Below, piece after piece: positions 34,445 to 43,024 of a stretch of 64,000 nt of DNA. The notes beneath the pieces are model-generated. The model ran no database searches and was not told the origin of the DNA. It worked only from the letters and a program-made list of their open reading frames with translations. The stretch comes from Planococcus sp. PAMC 21323 (GTDB taxonomy: Bacteria; Bacillota; Bacilli; Bacillales_A; Planococcaceae): contig NZ_CP009129.1 of assembly GCF_000785555.1 (NCBI RefSeq), positions 434,001 through 498,000 of the forward strand, written 5' to 3'. The position numbers and the translations under genes are program-made. The first letter of the stretch is position 1; each line of letters opens with the position of its first letter.

Positions 34445-36541
34445 ATGAAAAAAATGCTGTTACTGCCAATGTTAATCACCACGTTGATTATTTCTTCATT
34501 TTACACTGGAGCGGAAAAAACTTCGGCAGAAAGTTTCGTTACAGATTTAGTCATTCTTCAAAATGTACCTGAAGTTGAAGTGGGGACGATCGCTGGAAGC
34601 CTTCAGCTCGAAGCCGTACATCTTGCGGATAAGGGACAATATCAGCTCACCAGAACCAACTTAAGCTGGCATTCTACAAATAAAACCGTCGCGACAGTCG
34701 ATTTAGATGGACGTGTTTCGGTAGCTGGCAAACCAGGAAAAACATTTATTCACGTTACAGATGGAACATATACAGATAAAGTTGCCATACATGTAAAGCC
34801 CGGTGCTAAAACAAAAGGAGAAAAAGGAAAACCGACACTTATCGCTTCAGTAATCAAAGAAAGTGGCGACCGTTATCAATTAATAGATCGCGCAATTGAA
34901 AAAATGACAATGGAAGAAAAAGTTGGCCAAATGTTAATGCCTGATTTTAGAAAGTGGAACGGCCAAAATGTCACAACTCTGTTACCAGAAATTGAGCAGT
35001 TGGTAAAAGAATATCATTTAGGGGGAGTTATTTTATTCCGTGAAAATGTAGTAACTACGGAACAAACCACTAAATTGGTTGACGACTACCAACAAGCGGC
35101 TGAAAAGCATAATTTGTTAATGACGATTGACCAAGAAGGTGGCATTGTTACTCGCTTACAATCGGGTACCGACATGCCTGGTAATATGGCGCTTGGTGCA
35201 ACGCGTTCAACAGAGATTACTGAAAATGTAGGACGAGCAATTGGAGAAGAATTATCTGCACTAGGTATTAACATGAACTTTGCTCCGTCGTTCGATATTA
35301 ATAACAACCCAGATAATCCTGTGATTGGCGTTCGTTCGTTTGGGGAAAAGCCGGAACTTGTAGCTGACTTAGGAGTAGCTTATACAAAAGGGCTGCAACA
35401 AACTGGAACAGCTGCAACAGCAAAGCATTTTCCAGGACACGGGGACACCGCAGTCGACTCGCATCTTGGCTTGCCTTCTGTTCCTTATGATTTGGAGCGA
35501 CTGAAAGCCGTCGAATTGTACCCTTTCCAAAAGGCTATGGAAGCTAATATTGATGCCATCATGACAGCGCATGTCACTTTCCCTAAAATTGATGACACGA
35601 AAGTCATTTCGCAAAAAGATGGCACCGAGATTAATTTGCCAGCGACGCTTTCTTATAAAGTTTTAACAGAGTTGATGCGAGAAGATATGGGCTATGAAGG
35701 CGTTATATTCACCGATGCACTGAATATGCAAGCAATTGCTGATCATTTTGGTCCTGTAGATGCTGTCATTCGCGCTGTAAATGCCGGAACAGATATTGTC
35801 CTTATGCCGGTTGGACTCGAGCAAGTGGCAGCAGGTCTTTACGAAGCAGTTCGTTCGGGCGAAATCTCACAAGAGCGGATCGATGCATCGGCTACACGTA
35901 TTTTAAGTTTGAAAATGAAGCGCGGTATTCTAAAAGAAGAATCACCGGTTTCATTAGCAGAGAAAACAGCAAACGCATTGCAAGTGGTAGGCTCAGAACA
36001 ACATAAACAAATCGAAAAACAAGCAGCTGAAAAATCAATCACTTTGGTAAAGAATGAAGGAGTACTGCCACTCGCACCAACTCCTGAAGAGCTGTTAGTA
36101 GTGGTAGGAAATTCATCATCCGCCGAATTATATAAAGAAATCAAGGCACGGCATGAACAGACAGTTTGGATAGAGGCAACAAAGCCATTAACTGCCAGTC
36201 AGTTGGAAACCCTTAACACCGCGCAAGCTGTCATTGTAGGAACTTCTACATCGTCATTGTCGCAACGTTCACCAGGCAGCGATCAAATGAAGTTGATCAA
36301 TCAAGTAATCGCTGAATCGCAAGCACCTGTAGTTGGAGTAGCCATTCGAAACCCTTACGACATCATGGCATACCCGGAAATTGATGCTTATTTGACGCAA
36401 TACAGTTTCCGCACAGCGAGTTACAAAGCTATGGCTGCAACAATCATGGGGGAGCTAAATCCTACTGGAAAACTGCCGGTCACAATTCCGAATCTAGCAG
36501 GAGAAGTATTCTATGAGTATGGACATAGCGTGAGTTATTAA
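34445..36541 (+). CDS. nagZ: Secreted beta-N-acetylglucosaminidase NagZ (GH3) with N-terminal Big2-like domain
   Basis: NagZ removes non-reducing GlcNAc from peptidoglycan fragments. The 698-residue product has a signal peptide (1-~28), an Ig-like Big2-type domain (about 31-117, with LSWHSTNKTVATVDLDGRVS-like core), the GH3 barrel (about 135-490) with the catalytic His/Asp loop KHFPGHGDT (about 326-334) and the nucleophile Asp in FTDALNM (about 423), and a C-terminal alpha/beta domain (about 510-698). B. subtilis NagZ (YbbD) is somewhat shorter, and the Big2-like domain may account for the difference; it may bind cell wall. AGGAGG is 7 bases before the ATG. It lies between amiE and namZ in one operon. 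Confidence 0.94.
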   Translation: MKKMLLLPMLITTLIISSFYTGAEKTSAESFVTDLVILQNVPEVEVGTIAGSLQLEAVHLADKGQYQLTRTNLSWHSTNKTVATVDLDGRVSVAGKPGKTFIHVTDGTYTDKVAIHVKPGAKTKGEKGKPTLIASVIKESGDRYQLIDRAIEKMTMEEKVGQMLMPDFRKWNGQNVTTLLPEIEQLVKEYHLGGVILFRENVVTTEQTTKLVDDYQQAAEKHNLLMTIDQEGGIVTRLQSGTDMPGNMALGATRSTEITENVGRAIGEELSALGINMNFAPSFDINNNPDNPVIGVRSFGEKPELVADLGVAYTKGLQQTGTAATAKHFPGHGDTAVDSHLGLPSVPYDLERLKAVELYPFQKAMEANIDAIMTAHVTFPKIDDTKVISQKDGTEINLPATLSYKVLTELMREDMGYEGVIFTDALNMQAIADHFGPVDAVIRAVNAGTDIVLMPVGLEQVAAGLYEAVRSGEISQERIDASATRILSLKMKRGILKEESPVSLAEKTANALQVVGSEQHKQIEKQAAEKSITLVKNEGVLPLAPTPEELLVVVGNSSSAELYKEIKARHEQTVWIEATKPLTASQLETLNTAQAVIVGTSTSSLSQRSPGSDQMKLINQVIAESQAPVVGVAIRNPYDIMAYPEIDAYLTQYSFRTASYKAMAATIMGELNPTGKLPVTIPNLAGEVFYEYGHSVSY

Positions 36542-36559
36542 TCATAAGGGGGAGAGGGA

Positions 36560-37813
36560 ATGAAAAAGTGGATAGCAATATTGACAACGATTTTACTGGT
36601 TCTAACTTCGTTATCTATCGCTTTTGCGGATCATGATAATGGCAATGGAAAATCGAAAGATAATCGGAAAGACCATAAAGATATCAAACTGGGAGTGGAA
36701 GTATTACTAGATGAACAAAAAGAATTGATAAGCGGAAAGAAGGTCGGGTTAATTACTAATCCGACAGGTGTTGATCAAGAATTAACTAGCATTGTTGATT
36801 TATTGAACAACGATCCAGATATTGAGTTAGCTGCCTTATACGGACCTGAGCACGGTGTAAGAGGAGATGCACAGGCGGGGCAATATGTGGATTATTATAT
36901 TGATGAAGTAACAGGGTTACCTGTTTATAGCCTATATGGAAAAACGCGGAAGCCATCGCCTGAAATGCTTGAAGGCATAGAAGTGTTAATCTTTGATATT
37001 CAAGATGTCGGCGCACGATTCTACACATACATTTACACTATGGCTTTAGCGATGGAAGCCGCTCAAGAACAGGGAATTCCATTTATCGTATTGGATCGCC
37101 CAAATCCGCTTGGTGGCACAAAAGTAGAAGGACCGGTCTTGGACCCAGCATATGCTTCGTTTGTTGGACAATACGCGATCCCACTTCGTCACGGAATGAC
37201 CGTCGGCGAATTGGCAATATTTTTTAATGAAGAAATCGGGATTGATGCAGACTTAACAGTTGTAGAAATGGAAGGGTGGCAAAGACAGTCCTACTATGAT
37301 GAAACTGGTCTGGAGTTTGTGCCGCCTTCACCCAATATGCCAACACTCGACACTGCTTTAGTATATCCGGGAACGGCGTTGATCGAAGGGACGAATGCCT
37401 CAGAAGGACGTGGTACCACAAAGCCTTTTGAATACATCGGGGCACCATTTATTAATAGTACAGAACTTGCAAAAGAACTGAACGCGTTGCAACTACCAGG
37501 AGTTAGTTTCCGAGCAACGTCGTTTACGCCGGCATTCTCTAAACATGTTGGTAAGTTATCGCATGGCGTTCAAGTTCATGTGACGGACCGAGAAGCATAT
37601 CAACCGGTGGAAACAGGACTGCACATAGTGAAAACGATTTACGATCTGTATCCAGGGCAACTGCAGTTAAGCTCTTTCTTCAATAACTTAATAGGTAACG
37701 AGTGGATCAGTAGTGGTATAAAAGATGGAATGACCATAGAGGAAATGAAAGAACGCTGGCAGGGAGAGTTGAAAGAGTTTAAAAAAGTTAGAAAAGACTA
37801 CTTATTGTATTAG
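36560..37813 (+). CDS. namZ: Exo-beta-N-acetylmuramidase NamZ (DUF1343, GH171)
   Basis: NamZ of B. subtilis (YbbC) releases terminal MurNAc from glycan chains, supplying MurP. The 417-residue product has a signal peptide (1-23), a Lys/Asp-rich linker (24-45), then the DUF1343 domain. Conserved segments are TNPTGVD, YGPEHGVRGDAQAG (about 94-107, likely active-site Glu/His), FDIQDVGARFYTYI and LDRPNPLGG, with SEGRGTTKPFE in the C-terminal part. GGGGGAGAGG precedes the ATG. It is the last gene of amiE-nagZ-namZ, ending just before repeat element C. Together the three secreted enzymes turn muropeptides into free GlcNAc, MurNAc and peptide. Confidence 0.93.
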   Translation: MKKWIAILTTILLVLTSLSIAFADHDNGNGKSKDNRKDHKDIKLGVEVLLDEQKELISGKKVGLITNPTGVDQELTSIVDLLNNDPDIELAALYGPEHGVRGDAQAGQYVDYYIDEVTGLPVYSLYGKTRKPSPEMLEGIEVLIFDIQDVGARFYTYIYTMALAMEAAQEQGIPFIVLDRPNPLGGTKVEGPVLDPAYASFVGQYAIPLRHGMTVGELAIFFNEEIGIDADLTVVEMEGWQRQSYYDETGLEFVPPSPNMPTLDTALVYPGTALIEGTNASEGRGTTKPFEYIGAPFINSTELAKELNALQLPGVSFRATSFTPAFSKHVGKLSHGVQVHVTDREAYQPVETGLHIVKTIYDLYPGQLQLSSFFNNLIGNEWISSGIKDGMTIEEMKERWQGELKEFKKVRKDYLLY

Positions 37814-37846
37814 AGGTTAAAGAAGCAGTATCAGGATAATCGATCA

Positions 37847-37912
37847 GAAAGGTAAAATCTGGCTATTCAAACTGCAACTCTCTCGAGTCGGTCGAGAGAG
37901 TTGCAGTTTTTT
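37847..37912 (+). terminator. Element C 5' module with terminator of amiE-nagZ-namZ
   Basis: The block GAAAGGTAAAATCT and TTCAAACTGCAA is shared with element B. The hairpin at 37869-37886/37892-37909 (18 bp around GTCGG) is followed by T6 and ends the operon. Its stem sequence differs from B (CTCTCTCGA instead of ATACCTCGA) with matching changes in both arms, so the pairing, not the sequence, is conserved. Confidence 0.9.
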
Positions 37913-37948
37913 GGTTGGCAAATTTTACTTGGTCTGGCGGGAGAGGGG

Positions 37949-38140
37949 TATGCGAGGTTGGAGTGGAATACGCGTGGTTACGCGGTGCTTATGCGCGTTC
38001 CCGAGGAGATACGCACGGTGCTCGAGAGCTTATGCGCGCTCCAACAAAAATACGCGCGGTCAGCGTGAAATACGCACGGTGCTCGTGAACTTATGCACGC
38101 TCCAGAGGAAATACGCACGCTCCCAAAAAAATACGCTTGC
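37949..38140. repeat. Array C: eleven TAYGC motifs at 20-21 bp (one at half spacing)
   Basis: TATGC/TACGC begins at 37949, 37969, 37979, 37990, 38010, 38031, 38051, 38071, 38092, 38112 and 38132. Steps are 20, 10, 11, 20, 21, 20, 20, 21, 20, 20, so every motif stays in helical phase. Units typically read TACGCACGGTGC or TATGCACGCTCC. Because the period is not a multiple of three, no reading frame repeats; long ORFs through it are artefacts. Confidence 0.9.
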
Positions 38141-38163
38141 TCAATAAAACCAACCCCCAATTG

Positions 38164-38197
38164 CACAAAAAAAGCACGGCAGAAAAACCTGCCGTGC
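38164..38197 (-). terminator. Element C 3' module: leftward-facing terminator
   Basis: GCACAAAAAAAGCACGGCAG begins the module; GCACGGCAG (38174-38182) pairs with CTGCCGTGC (38189-38197). On the minus strand the stem is followed by seven T, so it stops transcription entering the array from the right. The same module, inverted, ends array D. Confidence 0.8.
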
Positions 38198-38200
38198 ACT

Positions 38201-38230
38201 CGAAATGGATTTTCCAAAAAATCCATTTCG
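38201..38230. other. Hairpin of unknown role next to element C
   Basis: CGAAATGGATTTT and AAAATCCATTTCG pair perfectly around a very short loop. No T-run follows on the plus strand. It may be part of the element, a protein-binding site or an mRNA 3' structure of a leftward transcript. Confidence 0.5.
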
Positions 38231-38291
38231 CCCGCTACAATTGCAGGTGCACGAAAATAGTCTGCAAAACTAGTGTTTTTCCACTTCTTTA

Positions 38292-38305
38292 AGAAAACGC
38301 TTACT
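38292..38305. promoter_or_regulatory. CcpA cre-like site upstream of nagE
   Basis: AGAAAACGCTTACT fits the cre consensus TGNAANCGNWNNCA at all fixed positions except the two ends. It lies 28 bp before the -35 box of nagE, compatible with carbon-catabolite control. Confidence 0.5.
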
Positions 38306-38325
38306 TTATTTTAAAAATATCTCAA

Positions 38326-38361
38326 ATTGGTATAGACAACTATACCGATAGTGTCTATAGT
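38326..38361 (+). promoter_or_regulatory. nagE promoter overlapped by NagR (dre-like) sites
   Basis: TAGACA (38333-38338), 17 bp, TATAGT (38356-38361). ATTGGTATAGACAACT (38326-38341) matches the NagR/DasR dre pattern and covers the -35 box; a weaker inverted copy, with core GTCTATA, covers the -10 box at about 38349-38364. NagR from this operon would thus block the promoter until GlcNAc-6-phosphate or GlcN-6-phosphate releases it. Confidence 0.75.
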
Positions 38362-38395
38362 GAAAATTAAGAATATATAAAAGGGGTGGAAATTT

Positions 38396-40306
38396 ATGTT
38401 CAGTTTTCTACAGAAAATAGGGAAATCGTTAATGTTCCCGATCGCTACATTGCCAGCCGCAGCGCTATTGCTACGTTTTGGACAAGATGACATGCTCGGC
38501 ATTCCGTTTATGTCAGCTGCCGGTGCTGGGATTATCGATAACTTAGCAATCATTTTTGCTATCGGTATTGCCATGGGTCTCGCTCATGATGGTAACGGTG
38601 GAGCAGCTTTAGCGGGTGCTGTTGCTTATCTTGTATTAACTTCAGCAATCGTAACGATTAACGATACGATTAATATGGGTGTTTTCGCCGGTATTTTATC
38701 CGGTATTGTCGGTGGACTTTTATACAATAAATTCTATAACGTGAAATTCCCACAATGGCTTGCTTTCTTCGGGGGCAGACGGTTTGTGCCAATTATTACC
38801 GCTGCAACGATGACAATTTTGGCTGGTCTACTTGGGTACGCATGGCCTCCAATTCAAGAAGGTATTGATAGTGCGGGTGAATGGATTTTAAATGCCGGTA
38901 TGTTCGGCGTCGGTGCTTACGGATTCTTAAACCGTTTGTTGATCCCAACAGGATTGCACCACGTGATCAACACGGTTGTCTGGTTTGATTTTGGAACCTT
39001 TACGGACGCTTCGGGTGAAGTGGTACGCGGAGAGATTAACCGTTTCCTAAAAGGTGATCCAACAGCAGGACCGTTTTTATCTGGTTTCTTCCCAATTATG
39101 ATGTTCGGTTTACCAGCAGCATGTCTTGCGATGTATGCAGCTGCTAAAAAAGAGCGTAAAGCAATTGTTGGCGGAATGCTTTTCAGTATTGGATTTACTT
39201 CATTCTTAACAGGGATCACAGAACCAATTGAATTCACGTTCATGTTCTTGTCTCCTCTATTATATGTAATTCATGCCCTACTAACGGGTGTGTCAATGAT
39301 GGTTTCTTATGCATTAGATATTCATCACGGTTTCGGCTTCTCTGCCGGAGCGATTGACTATGTGCTCAATTATGGTCTCGCAACCAATCCGTTATTGCTT
39401 CTTGTCGTTGGACTGGGTATAGGAATTATTTACTTTGTGATTTTCTACTTCTTGATCATCAAACTGGATCTGAAAACTCCAGGCCGTGAAGATGAAGACG
39501 AAGAAGGAGCAGAAAATACAGGTTCAGCTAACGGAGCAGTTGACGTCCGTGCTTACCACATGATCGAAGGTCTTGGTGGCGTGAAGAATATTGCAGCCAT
39601 CGATTATTGCACAACACGTCTTCGTATGTCGGTTAAAGATGCTGGTTTGGTAGACGAAAAAGAATTGAAACGTCACGGTGCGATGGGCGTGATGAAAGTT
39701 AATAAAACAAACGTTCAAGTCGTAATCGGTACAGCAGTTGAATTTTTAGCAGATGCAATGAAGCCGCGTCTAGCAAGTGGCAATCCAGCACCTAGTGATT
39801 TAACTGTAATAGAAGAAGAGAAAACAAACGAAGCGGTGGCAGCACTCGCTGTTGCAGCAAAAGATTTTGAAATGCCAATTCAAGGTGATATCATTCCGTT
39901 GTCTGAAGTACCTGATGAAGTATTTGCAAAAGGTATGATGGGGCAAGGATTTGCGGTTATGCCAACTGGCGACACGCTTTATTCACCAGTAAACGGTCGG
40001 GTTGTTAGTGTTTTCCCAACTAAACACGCCATCGGTATTCAAACGGATACTGGCGTAGACATATTAATCCATGTTGGTTTAGATACGGTCAAATTGAAAG
40101 GGCAAGGCTTTGAGACATTAGTAGAACAAGAAGCATTCGTGCAACGCGGAGATGCATTGTTGAAACTTGATCTGGAATTCTTAAAAGCAAATGCACCTTC
40201 GATTGCAACACCTGTAATCTTTACGAACTTAACCGATCAAAAAGTGACGATGATGAAAGACGGCTTCCAGGAACAAGGAACAGCTTCCATTCTGAAAGTC
40301 GAATAA
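38396..40306 (+). CDS. nagE: N-acetylglucosamine-specific PTS transporter, fused IICBA
   Basis: NagE takes up GlcNAc and phosphorylates it to GlcNAc-6-phosphate. The 636-residue product has an EIIC membrane domain (1-~360, with ITEPIEFTFMFL), EIIB (about 385-460) with phospho-Cys near 405 in IDYCTTRLRM, and a C-terminal EIIA domain of the glucose type (about 490-630) with the active His near 559 in ILIHVGLDTV. This EIIA could also serve MurP, which lacks one. Expression should respond to NagR and CcpA through the sites just upstream. A terminator separates it from nagA. Confidence 0.95.
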   Translation: MFSFLQKIGKSLMFPIATLPAAALLLRFGQDDMLGIPFMSAAGAGIIDNLAIIFAIGIAMGLAHDGNGGAALAGAVAYLVLTSAIVTINDTINMGVFAGILSGIVGGLLYNKFYNVKFPQWLAFFGGRRFVPIITAATMTILAGLLGYAWPPIQEGIDSAGEWILNAGMFGVGAYGFLNRLLIPTGLHHVINTVVWFDFGTFTDASGEVVRGEINRFLKGDPTAGPFLSGFFPIMMFGLPAACLAMYAAAKKERKAIVGGMLFSIGFTSFLTGITEPIEFTFMFLSPLLYVIHALLTGVSMMVSYALDIHHGFGFSAGAIDYVLNYGLATNPLLLLVVGLGIGIIYFVIFYFLIIKLDLKTPGREDEDEEGAENTGSANGAVDVRAYHMIEGLGGVKNIAAIDYCTTRLRMSVKDAGLVDEKELKRHGAMGVMKVNKTNVQVVIGTAVEFLADAMKPRLASGNPAPSDLTVIEEEKTNEAVAALAVAAKDFEMPIQGDIIPLSEVPDEVFAKGMMGQGFAVMPTGDTLYSPVNGRVVSVFPTKHAIGIQTDTGVDILIHVGLDTVKLKGQGFETLVEQEAFVQRGDALLKLDLEFLKANAPSIATPVIFTNLTDQKVTMMKDGFQEQGTASILKVE

Positions 40307-40314
40307 CTATAGCC

Positions 40315-40353
40315 GAAAAACCAGGAGAATCCACCGAGATCTTCCTGGTTTTT
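40315..40353 (+). terminator. Terminator between nagE and nagA
   Basis: AAAAACCAGGA and TCCTGGTTTTT pair across a 15-17-base loop. Partial read-through would set a lower level for nagA-nagB and the genes after; no separate promoter was seen before nagA. Confidence 0.8.
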
Positions 40354-40370
40354 CCTAAGGAGTGACCTAA

Positions 40371-41537
40371 ATGATGAAAAGTATATTGATTTCAGGCATC
40401 ACGATTGCAGATGCTAAAGAAGAAAGTTTTGTTGGGGATATTCTAATAGAAGATGGAGTAATAACGCGCGTCGCCGAAAAGCTTGATTTGCAAGCAGATA
40501 GCTATGTCGATGCAACGGGAAAAAACTGGACGGCTTTTCCTGGGTTTATTGACATTCATATTCACGGAGCTGCAGGGCACGATGTAATGGATGGAACACC
40601 CGAAGCGTTAAATGGCTTGGCATCTGCCTTGCCAAAAGAAGGCACAACAAGTTTTCTTGCGACAACGATGACACAAACGGACGAGGCAATTTCAGCTGCA
40701 CTGCAAAACATTCGAGCGTTTAATGCGCAAGACGGTCAGGCGGAAATGCTGGGCGTACATTTAGAAGGCCCATTCATTTCAGACAAACGCGCGGGCGCGC
40801 AACCAATTGAACACATTATCACGCCGTCTTTGCCGCTATTTACTAAATGGCAAAAGCTTAGTGGCAATCAAATTCGTGTGGTGACTTTGGCTCCAGAAAC
40901 AGCGACTGGTTCAAAATTCATTAAAAGTTTAACAGACGAAGGTGTTACAGTATCGATTGGTCACTCAGACGCTACGTTTGAAGAAGTGCAAACAGCTGTG
41001 CGTTGCGGAGCAAAGCATGTAACACATCTTTATAATCAAATGAGTCCACTACATCACCGCAATCCTGGGGTTGTAGGCGCCGCATTATTAGAAGACGAGT
41101 TATCAGTAGAAGTGATTGCTGATTTTATTCACAGTCATCCGTCTTCTGTGGAACTGGCTTTCCGTCAAAAGGGTGCAGAGAAACTCATTCTTATTACTGA
41201 TGCGATGCGCGCGAAAGGTTTGTCTGCAGGCGTTTACGATTTAGGCGGTCAAGATGTGCAAGTAACTGAAAAAGATGCGCGACTTGCGGATGGCACATTA
41301 GCAGGCAGTATTTTGACGATGGAAAAGGCGATTCAAAATGTACAGTCGATTACACGATGTGGTTTGAAAGAGCTAGTGTCGATGACATCTGCTAACGCGG
41401 CAAAAGCGCTCGGACTGTCAAATAAAGGCGAGTTAAAAACTGGCATGGATGCAGATATAGCAATTGTCGATGAAAACTTTACTGTTCAACTGACGATTTG
41501 CAGAGGAACGATTGCTTATAAGAAGGAGAATCAATAA
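40371..41537 (+). CDS. nagA: N-acetylglucosamine-6-phosphate deacetylase
   Basis: NagA removes acetate from GlcNAc-6-phosphate, the product of both NagE import and MurQ. The 388-residue amidohydrolase has the metal motif DIHIHGAAGHD (about 61-71), HLEGPFI (near 126-132), GHSDAT (near 196-201), THLYNQMSPLHHRNPG and the catalytic Asp in ITDAMRA. AAGGAGTG stands six bases before the ATG; a second ATG follows immediately and could be used instead. The stop codon overlaps the nagB start. Confidence 0.95.
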   Translation: MMKSILISGITIADAKEESFVGDILIEDGVITRVAEKLDLQADSYVDATGKNWTAFPGFIDIHIHGAAGHDVMDGTPEALNGLASALPKEGTTSFLATTMTQTDEAISAALQNIRAFNAQDGQAEMLGVHLEGPFISDKRAGAQPIEHIITPSLPLFTKWQKLSGNQIRVVTLAPETATGSKFIKSLTDEGVTVSIGHSDATFEEVQTAVRCGAKHVTHLYNQMSPLHHRNPGVVGAALLEDELSVEVIADFIHSHPSSVELAFRQKGAEKLILITDAMRAKGLSAGVYDLGGQDVQVTEKDARLADGTLAGSILTMEKAIQNVQSITRCGLKELVSMTSANAAKALGLSNKGELKTGMDADIAIVDENFTVQLTICRGTIAYKKENQ

Positions 41538-42277
41538 TGAAACTAATACGTGTCGAAAACTACGAAGAGATGAGCAGCAAGGCGGCAGAGTTAGTAGAGC
41601 AACAAATTTTAGAAAATGATCATGCAGTACTCGGACTTGCGACAGGCTCAACACCACTTGGTCTTTACGAAAACCTTATTCAAGGTGCGAAAGAACGCGG
41701 TATTTCTTACAAGAACATTCATACCGTAAACTTGGATGAATACCGAGGGCTAGCAGGAACTCATCCAAACAGCTACCGTTATTTTATGAATGAAAAGCTG
41801 TTCCGTCATATTGATATAAAAGTGGAAAACACCCATATTCCAGATGGTAAAGCGAAGTCAGTAGAGGAAGAATGCCGACGTTACGAAGCATTGGTTAATG
41901 AAATCGGACCACCGGATTTGCAAATTCTCGGTATGGGAATGAACGGGCATATCGGCTTTAACGAACCTGGAACACCTGAGAACAGTGTTACACATTGCGT
42001 ATTGCTAGAACCTTCAACTCGAAACAGCAATGCCCGTTTTTTCAGTGATCGTGATGAAGTGCCAACACATGCGATTACGATGGGAATTGAGTCGATATTA
42101 AAAAGCAAACAAATTCTCGTGTTGGCTTCAGGAAAAACCAAAGCGCAGGCAGTCAAGCGTTTGTTAGAAGGACGCATTAGTGAACAGTTTCCAGCATCAT
42201 TTTTATGGAAACACAGTCATGTTACACTAATTGTTGATAAGGAAGCTTACAGCTTGGTAACGGCAAACGAGGAGTGA
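41537..42277 (+). CDS. nagB: Glucosamine-6-phosphate deaminase
   Basis: NagB converts glucosamine-6-phosphate to fructose-6-phosphate and ammonia, delivering amino sugars to glycolysis. The 246-residue product has GLATGSTPLGLYENL (about 34-48), VNLDEYRGL (catalytic Asp), GMGMNGHIGFNEPGT (about 132-146) and ALVFASGKTKA-type LVLASGKTKA near 192. Its length matches the shorter Gram-positive enzyme without the allosteric tail. The ATG overlaps the nagA stop (TAATG), and nagR follows with overlap, so all are translated as one unit. Confidence 0.96.
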   Translation: MKLIRVENYEEMSSKAAELVEQQILENDHAVLGLATGSTPLGLYENLIQGAKERGISYKNIHTVNLDEYRGLAGTHPNSYRYFMNEKLFRHIDIKVENTHIPDGKAKSVEEECRRYEALVNEIGPPDLQILGMGMNGHIGFNEPGTPENSVTHCVLLEPSTRNSNARFFSDRDEVPTHAITMGIESILKSKQILVLASGKTKAQAVKRLLEGRISEQFPASFLWKHSHVTLIVDKEAYSLVTANEE

Positions 42278-42282
42278 TCGCA

Positions 42283-43005
42283 GTGCTGGACAAACAATCG
42301 CCAATTCCGATTTACATTCAGATAGAAGAACAGCTAAAACAGCAAATTCAGCAACGAGATTTCGTAATCGGTGCGGCGATTCCATCTGAACGAGAGTTGT
42401 CCGAGTATTTTGGTGTTAGCCGGATGACGGTGCGCCAGTCGATAACCAATTTGGTGAATGATGGTTTGCTGTACCGGGAAAAAGGACGCGGCACATTTGT
42501 TGCTTCGCCTAAAGTGGAACAACCGTTAAATGGCTTAACGAGCTTTACAGAAGATATGCTAGCTCGTGGAATGACACCGAGCAATAAAATCATCAACTTT
42601 GAAATTTTAGAACCTGATGTTGAAGTTGCAACAGATTTGCGATTAGTTGATGGCGAAAAAGTTTACTTTATCGAGCGGATTCGCTTTGCCGATGAAAAAA
42701 CAATGGCGATTGAGCGTACTTACTTACCAGTCGAACGATTCCCTGGCTTGCACCAGGATTTGCTACAGGGATCGCTATATGCGATGATTGAAAACAATCA
42801 GCAGTTGAAAATCAGTCATGCCTCCCAGCGGATGGAAGCTGGAATGGTTAAAAAAGAAGATGCCGAACTGCTACAAATCGATGTGCCAGCCGCTATCTTA
42901 ATGATTGAACGCATCAGCTATTTAGATGGTGACTTGCCATTTGAGTTGGTTCGCAGTACGTACCGTGCAGATCGTTATAAATTCACAACCGAAATTAAAC
43001 GTTAA
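42283..43005 (+). CDS. nagR: GntR/HutC family repressor of GlcNAc use (NagR)
   Basis: The 240-residue product has a winged helix (about 1-75, with PSERELSEYFGVSRMTVRQ split over 32-51) and a UTRA effector domain (about 90-235). It is like B. subtilis NagR (YvoA), which represses nag genes and is released by amino-sugar phosphates. The GTG at 42283, eight bases after AGGAG, is the best start; the earlier GTG at 42274 overlaps that site. The likely target is the dre-like site at the nagE promoter. Placement inside the nag operon makes it autoregulated. Confidence 0.93.
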   Translation: MLDKQSPIPIYIQIEEQLKQQIQQRDFVIGAAIPSERELSEYFGVSRMTVRQSITNLVNDGLLYREKGRGTFVASPKVEQPLNGLTSFTEDMLARGMTPSNKIINFEILEPDVEVATDLRLVDGEKVYFIERIRFADEKTMAIERTYLPVERFPGLHQDLLQGSLYAMIENNQQLKISHASQRMEAGMVKKEDAELLQIDVPAAILMIERISYLDGDLPFELVRSTYRADRYKFTTEIKR

Positions 43006-43024
43006 TTAAAAAGGAGAAATGAAC

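Noticed and set aside
37911-38226. Reading frames on both strands across array C
   Set aside because: Same reason: a non-triplet repeat of low complexity between two terminators; no start signal.
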